A stretch of DNA of 26,615 bases from an uncultured Eubacterium sp. (GTDB taxonomy: Bacteria > Bacillota > Clostridia > Oscillospirales > Acutalibacteraceae). A model generated the notes under the pieces. The model saw only the letters and a program-made list of their open reading frames with translations, was not told the origin of the DNA and did no database searches. Where the stretch lies: positions 1 through 26,615 of the forward strand of contig UQPH01000021.1 in the NCBI GenBank assembly GCA_900542875.1. Direction: 5' to 3'. Every line of letters begins with the position of its first letter. Position 1 is the first letter of the stretch. Made by a program: the position numbers and the translations under genes. Below are positions 21,181 to 26,615 of the stretch, piece after piece.

Positions 21181-22041
21181 GTGGATTATAACCTTTGTGA
21201 TTATAAATCGCTCGTTAAATTGCTGAGCCCGTACGGCTTTAATTTTTCTAAGTCACTCGGTCAAAATTTTATAATAGATTCCTCGGTTTGTCCGACTATG
21301 GTTGAAATGCTCGGCACGGATAAAAATACCGGCGTGCTTGAAATCGGACCCGGTGTCGGCGTTCTCACCAAAGAACTTTGTAAGGTGTCGGGCAAGGTTG
21401 TGTCGGTCGAACTTGACGAAAGGCTTTATCCCGTGCTTGAAAAAACGCTCGGGGATTACGATAACTTTGAACTCGTTAAAGGCGACTGTATGAAACTCGA
21501 TTTAGCGGAAATATTAAAGGAAAAACTGTCGGGTTTTGATACGGTAAAGGTGTGTGCTAACCTGCCTTACTATATAACTTCACCCGTTATTATGAACCTG
21601 CTCGAGAGCAGATTGCCGATAAGCGAAATAGAGGTAATGGTGCAGCAGGAGGCTGCCGAGAGGCTTTGCGCCGAAATAGGCACAAGAGCGGCAGGTGCCG
21701 TAAGCGTTGCGGTAAAATATTACGGTGAGAGCGAAATACTTTTTAATGTCGGCAGAGAGTGTTTTATGCCGTCACCTAAGGTGGACAGCTCTGTAATTAA
21801 AATCAGACTTTATGACGAGCCTGAATATACGGTTAAAAATGAAAAAAAGTTTTTCTCTCTCGTTAAGGGAATTTTCGCCCAGAGAAGAAAAACTCTCGTT
21901 AATTCACTTTCAAATTCCGTCGGTATGTCAAAGGCGGAAATTCAAAATGCCCTTTCAAAAATGGGTCTTGAGCCTACGGTTAGGGCGGAAAACCTGACTA
22001 TGGAGGAAATTGTCGCTTTAAGCGATTTGTTACTTAAATAA
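21181..22041 (+). CDS. rsmA: 16S rRNA (adenine1518/1519-N6)-dimethyltransferase
   Basis: 286 residues; dimethylates two adjacent adenines in the 3' hairpin of 16S rRNA during 30S maturation (also called KsgA). FSKSLGQNFIIDSS (about 21-34) is the family's N-terminal mark, VLEIGPGVGVLTKEL is SAM motif I, and NLPYYITSPVI is catalytic motif IV. AQRRKTLVNSL lies in the C-terminal helical domain. The frame opens at 21127, but GGGAGGGG is 5 bases before GTG 21181, which gives the family's usual length and is chosen. The second MATE gene starts one base after the stop. Confidence 0.96.
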   Translation: MDYNLCDYKSLVKLLSPYGFNFSKSLGQNFIIDSSVCPTMVEMLGTDKNTGVLEIGPGVGVLTKELCKVSGKVVSVELDERLYPVLEKTLGDYDNFELVKGDCMKLDLAEILKEKLSGFDTVKVCANLPYYITSPVIMNLLESRLPISEIEVMVQQEAAERLCAEIGTRAAGAVSVAVKYYGESEILFNVGRECFMPSPKVDSSVIKIRLYDEPEYTVKNEKKFFSLVKGIFAQRRKTLVNSLSNSVGMSKAEIQNALSKMGLEPTVRAENLTMEEIVALSDLLLK

Positions 22042-22042
22042 T

Positions 22043-23443
22043 ATGACGAAAAATAAGGATAAAACTCTGGTATTCAGTGATTATAAAATACCCAAGGCTG
22101 TCGCAACTCTTGCACTGCCGAGTATGATGGGTATGCTTATTAATATAGTGTATAACCTTGCCGATACGTTTTTTGTCGGACAGACGGGAGACAGCAATCA
22201 GGTGGCGGCTGTTTCGGTTGCTATGCCTGTGTTTTTGTTTTTGCTCGCTGTGGGAAATCTGTTCGGCGTTGGCGGATGTGCTTTTATCAGCCGTTCTCTC
22301 GGTGAGGGAAAGAGGGAGAAGATTAAGACCATATCCTCGTTTTGTATTTATACGGGAATTATGGTGTCGATAGTCCTCGGTGCGCTGTTTATTATATTCA
22401 GAAAACCTCTTTTGTACATTGTCGGCGCAAGCGATAATACAATTAAATATGCGACTGATTATCTTCTTTGGGTCGCAATAGGTGCTCCGAGTGTTGTAAT
22501 CAGCATAGTCGCATCTAACCTTGTGCGAGGTGAGGGCGCAGCCAAAGAGTCTATGGTAGGTATGGTTATCGGTCAGATAGTAAATATCGTTCTCGACCCG
22601 ATTTTTATACTTAATTCCGGTGATAAATTGTTCGGGATTACTCTGCCGTTCGGCTTGGGTCTGGGCGTTGCGGGTGCGGCGATAGCCACAGTTCTCGGTA
22701 ATGTTGTCAGCGTTTTGTATTTTCTTGTTTATTTTCTTAAAGGAAAGTCAATCCTGTCGATTACTCCGTCTCGATATTCGGCAAAAGACGGTATTGCAAA
22801 GGGAGTTATCAGCGTCGGCGTTCCTGCCGCACTTAACAACCTTTTGATGTCGATTTCAAATATTGTGATTAATATGTTTCTTTCTCGCTACGGCGATTAT
22901 GCTGTTGCCGCAATGGGCGTTGCAATGAAAGCAAATATGCTTGTTGTAATGTTGCAAATCGGTCTTGCTCAGGGTATTCAGCCGCTTATCGGCTACTGCT
23001 ACGGCTCGCATAATTTTACCCGAATGAGAAAGAGCATTCGTTTCGGTATGATGTGTAACATTATTATCGGCGGTGCGGTCACCGTGTTTTATATAGTGTT
23101 CAGGCGAAATGTAATCGGCGTGTTCATCGATGACCCGTCGGTTATCGAATACGGCGTAAAAATGCTTACCGCACTTATGGTTCCGGGTACTGTTCTCGGC
23201 ATTATGTTTATTATTAATTTTGCATTTCAGGGAATGGGCAAGGGCGCTCAGTCGCTCATTCTTGCCGGCTCCCGTCAGGGTTTGATTTATCTGCCGATGC
23301 TTCTTATTATGAATTATTTTGTAGGACTGGACGGTATTATCTGGGCTCAGCCCGTTGCCGACTTGTGTTCCGTTGTTCTTGCTGTTATAATGTTCTCATC
23401 CACTATGAAAAAAATAAAAAAAGAAAATCCCGATCACATTTGA
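22043..23443 (+). CDS. MATE-family multidrug/Na+ antiporter (second copy)
   Basis: 466 residues with 12 membrane spans. KAVATLALPSMMGMLINIVYNLADTFFVGQTGD is the classic MATE opening, followed by VGGCAFISRSLGEGKR, LVRGEGAAKESM and, in the second half, GIQPLIGYCYGSHNF. ATG 22043 is one base past the rsmA stop with no clear ribosome site, so it is probably translated by coupling to rsmA. It is distant in sequence from the MATE protein at 9301-10656, so this is not a recent duplication. Transported substrate unknown. Confidence 0.95.
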   Translation: MTKNKDKTLVFSDYKIPKAVATLALPSMMGMLINIVYNLADTFFVGQTGDSNQVAAVSVAMPVFLFLLAVGNLFGVGGCAFISRSLGEGKREKIKTISSFCIYTGIMVSIVLGALFIIFRKPLLYIVGASDNTIKYATDYLLWVAIGAPSVVISIVASNLVRGEGAAKESMVGMVIGQIVNIVLDPIFILNSGDKLFGITLPFGLGLGVAGAAIATVLGNVVSVLYFLVYFLKGKSILSITPSRYSAKDGIAKGVISVGVPAALNNLLMSISNIVINMFLSRYGDYAVAAMGVAMKANMLVVMLQIGLAQGIQPLIGYCYGSHNFTRMRKSIRFGMMCNIIIGGAVTVFYIVFRRNVIGVFIDDPSVIEYGVKMLTALMVPGTVLGIMFIINFAFQGMGKGAQSLILAGSRQGLIYLPMLLIMNYFVGLDGIIWAQPVADLCSVVLAVIMFSSTMKKIKKENPDHI

Positions 23444-23465
23444 TTTTCTTTTACGGTGATGTGTT

Positions 23466-24047
23466 ATGAAAATAGATAAAATTGACAAACAGACGATAAA
23501 TTTAATATCCGAGCAGATGTCAAAAGATTTAATAAAGCATCCGTTGTTTATGTTCTTTTGCAATAATATCTCAAAGCGAGAGGGCTTTATAAAAGATTAT
23601 TTTAGTTACTATTTGCCTAAGTGGGTAAAGGAAGATGTGCTGTTTTCAAACGAAAAGGGAAGTGCACTGGTTACTTTGACAGACCCTAAGAACTTTGAAT
23701 ATAAATATAAGGGCATTAACGCATACAAAATGAAAAAGCATAGCTATTCGTCTACTGTGTTTGTTCACAGAGAGAATCTCGAAACTATATGCGAAATATT
23801 GCTCCCCGACAGCAGAAATTCGCTTGTAATGACAATTTATACAGGTTCTCTTGCAACGGTTCAGGAAGTGCTCGACTCGGTAAAAGAGGCGATGGATTAT
23901 GCTTTGCAGAATAATGTGATACTTGCTTATGATACATTCAGTCGCAGATTTTTGGCACCGCTCGAGTCACAGGGCTTTACCACAGCTTATAATAAGCAGT
24001 TTTTGAACACTCGCTTTGCCGAGACCGTAATGCTCTATAATATGTAA
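23466..24047 (+). CDS. Small protein with a GNAT-like pattern
   Basis: 193 residues, no signal peptide or membrane span. DLIKHPLFMFFCNN near 20-33 followed by a KREGFIKDYF helix, and a C-terminal SRRFLAPLESQGFTT segment, resemble the start and the acceptor-side GF end of GNAT N-acetyltransferases. The central acetyl-CoA P-loop (R/QxxGxG/A) is not evident, so it may be inactive or a different fold. It follows the second MATE gene by 22 bases and is probably the last gene of rsmA-MATE-GNAT, ending at a strong terminator. Ribosome site is weak (GGTGATG). Treat as a hypothetical protein with a tentative fold. Confidence 0.72.
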   Translation: MKIDKIDKQTINLISEQMSKDLIKHPLFMFFCNNISKREGFIKDYFSYYLPKWVKEDVLFSNEKGSALVTLTDPKNFEYKYKGINAYKMKKHSYSSTVFVHRENLETICEILLPDSRNSLVMTIYTGSLATVQEVLDSVKEAMDYALQNNVILAYDTFSRRFLAPLESQGFTTAYNKQFLNTRFAETVMLYNM

Positions 24048-24066
24048 AATAATACAGATAAAGAAC

Positions 24067-24107
24067 AAAGGCACTGCCGAGTTTAATACCTCGGCAGTGC
24101 CTTTTCC
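24067..24107. terminator. Terminator of the rsmA-MATE-GNAT unit
   Basis: AAAGGCACTGCCGAG (24067-24081), 8-base loop, CTCGGCAGTGCCTTT (24090-24104), then a T-rich run. Perfect 15-pair stem. Confidence 0.93.
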
Positions 24108-24141
24108 TTTCGGATATAGTTTTGTTTATGAATGTACGGAT

Positions 24142-24185
24142 ATAAAAATAACGGCTGCGATAATTACCGCAGCCGTTTATTTTTG
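24142..24185. terminator. Terminator of the lipoprotein gene
   Basis: AACGGCTGCG (24150-24159), 8-base loop, CGCAGCCGTT (24168-24177). On the minus strand it is followed by ATTTTTATA, on the plus strand by TATTTTTG, so it can act both ways. It lies 15 bases past the stop of the minus-strand gene. Confidence 0.88.
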
Positions 24186-24199
24186 TCTGTCTTATTTAA

Positions 24200-25168
24200 T
24201 TAGCCTACGAGTGTGAGACCCTTACTGCTCTGGAGATACTCGGCAGATGCAGGGAATGTCCACTTCATTGTGACGTCAAGGCTTGCGCTCTTGTCCTTGA
24301 TAACTGCGATGTTTGCGTGTGTTACACTTACAAATGCAAGCATTGTGTACTCTGCACTTGTGATTTCCTTAGAAGAAGTGTTGATTGTAACAGTTGCAAC
24401 GCCGTTCTTGTAGTTAACCTTACAGTTTTCTGAGGTTGTACCCGATGACCAGCTGAGTGCGCTGATGCTGTCTACTGTAGCGTCGATAGCACCGAGAGAC
24501 TGGAACATATGACCTTGAGCGTCCTTACCCGGCATACTCATATTAACTGCCTTAGGCTGCATCTTGAGAGTGATTGTACCGTCGCCGTTATCTGTTACAT
24601 TAGCTGCTAAAAGATCGTCGGGAACGAGTCTGCTTGTAACGAGTGATTCGCCGTTGCCGTCCCATTCGTCTGTATCCAATTCAGGATTTCTGTTTGTACT
24701 CGGAACAAGACCGTTAAGACCAGGATTATAAAGGCCTCCTACGATGCCCGGAACAAGGTTGTTAATCATTGAGTTTGATGTGCCGTCGATAAGAATATTT
24801 CCGACATCGAGTTTCTCCTCGCCGAGGAGTTTGTAGTATGAGTGAACGCTGCCGTCACTCTCTTTATAATCAGCCATCAATGTCTTTGAGTAGTCATATG
24901 CTTCTTTGTAGAAGTTAGCAACATCGTCAATGCTCTGGAAATCAACGCCGCCGTATGTACCTGCCTTAAATTCGTCAATAGCCGGCTTGTCTTCTTCGTC
25001 AGCGGAATTTGCATCGTCGCCTGTGTTCTTCCATTCGCCGGACTTAACCTCGTTAATGGCTTGGATAGTACCTTTTGTTACATAGTTGATTTTTGCACAG
25101 CCGGCAAAGGAAGCAATAAGAGCCACAGCCAATACCGCACATAAAATTCTTTTTACAGTTTTCTTCAT
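24200..25168 (-). CDS. Secreted lipoprotein of unknown function
   Basis: 322 residues. A lipoprotein signal peptide (MKKTVKRILCAVLAVALIAS) ends in lipobox FAGC, giving lipid-modified Cys24. The mature protein starts KINYVTKGTIQAINEVKSGEW, then an acidic linker (about 46-60), a helical part (DVANFYKEAYDYSKTLMADYK), and a large beta-rich domain with DNGDGTITLKMQP, KVNYKNGVATVTINTS and a C-terminal VTMKWTFP strand. I do not recognise a family. The NxGxGT(I/V)T pattern is only a generic beta-turn. GGGGA precedes ATG 25168 closely. It is monocistronic, with a long structured leader and a strong terminator, which suggests high expression. Confidence 0.88.
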   Translation of the reverse strand: MKKTVKRILCAVLAVALIASFAGCAKINYVTKGTIQAINEVKSGEWKNTGDDANSADEEDKPAIDEFKAGTYGGVDFQSIDDVANFYKEAYDYSKTLMADYKESDGSVHSYYKLLGEEKLDVGNILIDGTSNSMINNLVPGIVGGLYNPGLNGLVPSTNRNPELDTDEWDGNGESLVTSRLVPDDLLAANVTDNGDGTITLKMQPKAVNMSMPGKDAQGHMFQSLGAIDATVDSISALSWSSGTTSENCKVNYKNGVATVTINTSSKEITSAEYTMLAFVSVTHANIAVIKDKSASLDVTMKWTFPASAEYLQSSKGLTLVG

Positions 25169-25210
25169 ATTTGGGAATCCCCTTTCCTTAATGTGTCTTT
25201 AGAGTAGCAA

Positions 25211-25258
25211 CAGAAGCGAAACTGTGAGTTGATATTTAATAACTCAAAAGTGCTTCTG
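25211..25258 (-). promoter_or_regulatory. Long hairpin in the 5' leader of the lipoprotein gene
   Basis: CAGAAGC (25252-25258 on the minus strand) pairs with GCTTCTG (25211-25217); inside, ACT/AGT and GAGTT/AACTC (25241-25245 with 25226-25230) continue the arm, with small internal loops. No T run follows, so it is not a terminator. No known riboswitch was recognised. Confidence 0.5.
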
Positions 25259-25284
25259 CGGCTTTTAGAAAACATTACATATTA

Positions 25285-25313
25285 AATTTATTATAAATTA
25301 ACAAAAAAGTCAA
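25285..25313 (-). promoter_or_regulatory. Possible promoter of the lipoprotein gene
   Basis: Minus-strand TTGACT (25308-25313), 17-base spacer, TAAATT (25285-25290). A better -10 (TATAAT, 25290-25295) is only 12 bases from it, so the exact elements are uncertain. Confidence 0.35.
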
Positions 25314-25362
25314 TAGTATTTTTCAAATTATTCAAAAATAAATAAATTTAATTGTTTTTTTA

Positions 25363-25391
25363 TTGAGTATTACGCACCTATGTGGTATAAT
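25363..25391 (+). promoter_or_regulatory. Promoter of the zinc-ribbon protein and C_GCAxxG_C_C gene
   Basis: TTGAGT (25363-25368), 17-base spacer, TATAAT (25386-25391) with TGG extension (25383-25385). The start near 25398 rules out the upstream ATG at 25363. Confidence 0.82.
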
Positions 25392-25419
25392 TAACAAAAT
25401 TAATTCGGAGGTATCGTAT

Positions 25420-26160
25420 ATGAGATGTAAGAATTGCGGAAGCGAAAACGAAGATAATTTATATATATGCCAAAACTGCGGCTCACCGCTTTATGACGAG
25501 GACGAGCCGATAAACGATAGCAATAACGATAACAATAATGAAAATAATAATATCGAGGATGAAATGGGAAAGACGAGGGTTGTTCCCGCAGTGTCTGCCT
25601 CGGATATTAGTTCCGCTTCTCAGCCGTCATCGCCAAAGCCTGAAAAGCCGCCCGTTGACGACGAGGAGGAAGAGAAGAAGAAAAAACAGCAGACGGCGAT
25701 TATCATTGCACTTGCTGTTGTGCTTGTTGTAATTATTGCCGTTCTTGCGGCTGTGCTTGTTAAAACCTCGGCTGCTAAAAAAGAGACAACTACCGCTTCG
25801 ACTTCTGCCAGCGAAAGTGTAAGCCAAAGCACTGCTGCGTTTACCACACGCCAAACAACAGAGAGAACCACCGAGAGAGAGACGGAACCGTCATCTGAAA
25901 CGACTGCCGCTCCTCAGACCTATACCATTGAGGTTATGTCTCCTGACGGAGGCGGCTCGGTTAGAGGCGGCGGAGAAATAGAAGTTAATAAGGAGATTAC
26001 CGTTATGGCTTCTCCCGACGGCGGATTCCAATTTGACGGTTGGTACGAAAACGGAAAGCGTGTTTCCACTCAGCAGAATTACACCTTTACCGTTACAAGA
26101 GACAGAACGCTTGTTGCAAAGTACAGCGAGATTTCGACCGAACCTACGGAGGCACAGTAA
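25420..26160 (+). CDS. Membrane protein with N-terminal zinc ribbon and C-terminal InlB B-repeat-like domain
   Basis: 246 residues from ATG 25420 (GGAGGT 7 bases upstream). Order: zinc ribbon MRCKNCGSENEDNLYICQNC (Cys 3, 6, 17, 20); acidic Asn/Asp-rich linker (24-50); Lys-rich stretch; one membrane span (92-115); Thr/Ser/Glu-rich linker (121-166); and a beta domain (167-236, TYTIEVMSPDGGGSV...FDGWYENGKRVS...RTLVAKYSE) like the divergent InlB B-repeat seen in surface proteins. With the ribbon inside and the repeat outside, it could link cytoplasm to surface. The last base overlaps the next start (TAATG). Function unknown; the domain readings are mine from pattern. Confidence 0.87.
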   Translation: MRCKNCGSENEDNLYICQNCGSPLYDEDEPINDSNNDNNNENNNIEDEMGKTRVVPAVSASDISSASQPSSPKPEKPPVDDEEEEKKKKQQTAIIIALAVVLVVIIAVLAAVLVKTSAAKKETTTASTSASESVSQSTAAFTTRQTTERTTERETEPSSETTAAPQTYTIEVMSPDGGGSVRGGGEIEVNKEITVMASPDGGFQFDGWYENGKRVSTQQNYTFTVTRDRTLVAKYSEISTEPTEAQ

Positions 26161-26615
26161 TGTCCAGAGGAGATATTGCAAAGGAATATTTTACCGAGGG
26201 TTATAACTGCTCTCAGTCCGTTGCCATGGCTTATGCGGATATAATAGGTATAAATAAAGACACCGTTGCAAAAATGACTTCCGGCTTCGGCGGCGGTATG
26301 GGCAGAATGCGAGAAGTATGCGGTGCGTTCAGCGGCGTTACATTCGTGTTGTCCTGTCTTTACGGCTATGATGACGCTAAGGATTTTGCTTCAAAGACGG
26401 AACTGTATAAGAGGGTTCAGCAACTCGGCAGTAGGTTTAAGGAGGATAACGGCTCAATCGTTTGCCGTGAACTTCTCAGCTTGCAAACAAAGGGCGCAGA
26501 TAATCCAACTCCCGAAAAAAGGACGCCCGAGTATTATAAAAAGCGTCCTTGCCCCGAACTCGTTAAATATGCCGCAGATATTTTGGAGGATTATATTAAA
26601 GAGAATCCTTATGAT
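26160..26615 (+). CDS. C_GCAxxG_C_C family protein (3' end beyond the window)
   Basis: 152 residues visible without a stop; the family is usually about this length, so only the last few are probably missing. The name-giving pattern is complete: Cys17 (GYNCSQSV), CGAFSG with Cys54 (REVCGAFSG), Cys102 (IVCREL) and Cys131 (RPCPELV), plus SGFGGGMGRM before the second Cys. These proteins are small, predicted redox or metal-binding, with no established reaction. The start ATG 26160 shares a base with the stop of the zinc-ribbon protein, so the two are co-translated. No signal peptide: cytoplasmic. Confidence 0.92.
   Translation, partial: MSRGDIAKEYFTEGYNCSQSVAMAYADIIGINKDTVAKMTSGFGGGMGRMREVCGAFSGVTFVLSCLYGYDDAKDFASKTELYKRVQQLGSRFKEDNGSIVCRELLSLQTKGADNPTPEKRTPEYYKKRPCPELVKYAADILEDYIKENPYD

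Noticed and set aside
9301..23443. The two MATE genes as a recent duplication
   Set aside because: They differ in their N-terminal signatures and throughout; they are distant paralogues in different operons.

Overview
The window looks like chromosomal DNA from a Gram-positive Clostridia bacterium, most likely the Ruminococcaceae/Oscillospiraceae gut lineage (inferred). The grounds are consensus sigma-A promoters with TGn extensions, strong AGGAGG ribosome sites, a class B sortase with an SPxTG-type substrate, dimeric GlyRS, Firmicutes-type L10 and L1 leaders, and moderate GC content. No phage, transposon, CRISPR, rRNA or tRNA gene was seen. Gene density is high and no gene-free stretch exceeds about 270 bases.

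Layout. 1-881 (minus): 5' part of glyQS. 937-3658 (minus): two overlapping flavoprotein genes (COG2509 and HI0933/COG2081 types). 3779-7585 (plus): translation and secretion block rpmG-secE-nusG-rplK-rplA, then rplJ-rplL. It carries a structured leader before rpmG, two copies of an L1-binding-like motif (before rplK and before rplA), a complete L10 leader with visible antiterminator and terminator, and a terminator after rplL; rpoB does not follow. 7716-9251 (plus): NfeD plus stomatin/SPFH pair. 9232-10693 (plus): a MATE transporter whose promoter sits inside the preceding terminator. 10712-16907 (minus): a cell-envelope cluster, read from its promoter as a small secreted protein with an SPSTG sorting signal, terminator, class B sortase, histidine-rich LCP protein, GT2 glycosyltransferase, LemA, and DUF2207 membrane protein. 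16932-21069 (minus): MarR regulator plus heterodimeric ABC exporter under a promoter with two tandem operator palindromes. 21098-24105 (plus): rsmA, a second MATE transporter and a GNAT-like protein. 24150-25313 (minus): a lipoprotein of unknown function with a structured leader. 25363-26615 (plus): a zinc-ribbon/membrane/InlB-B-repeat protein and a C_GCAxxG_C_C protein that runs off the end.

How it fits together. The central block is ordinary housekeeping with dense RNA-level autoregulation. The flanks are envelope and efflux functions: a protein-anchoring module (sortase and substrate) next to an LCP wall-glycopolymer ligase and a lipid-linked glycosyltransferase, and a self-regulated drug exporter. 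The least routine items are the duplicated L1-type leader, the three-way leader of rpmG-secE-nusG, the histidine-repeat cytoplasmic tail on the LCP enzyme, the Thr/Glu-rich extracytoplasmic tail on SecE, and the substrate-terminator-sortase arrangement. I see no wholly new system that the sequence alone proves; these are candidates.
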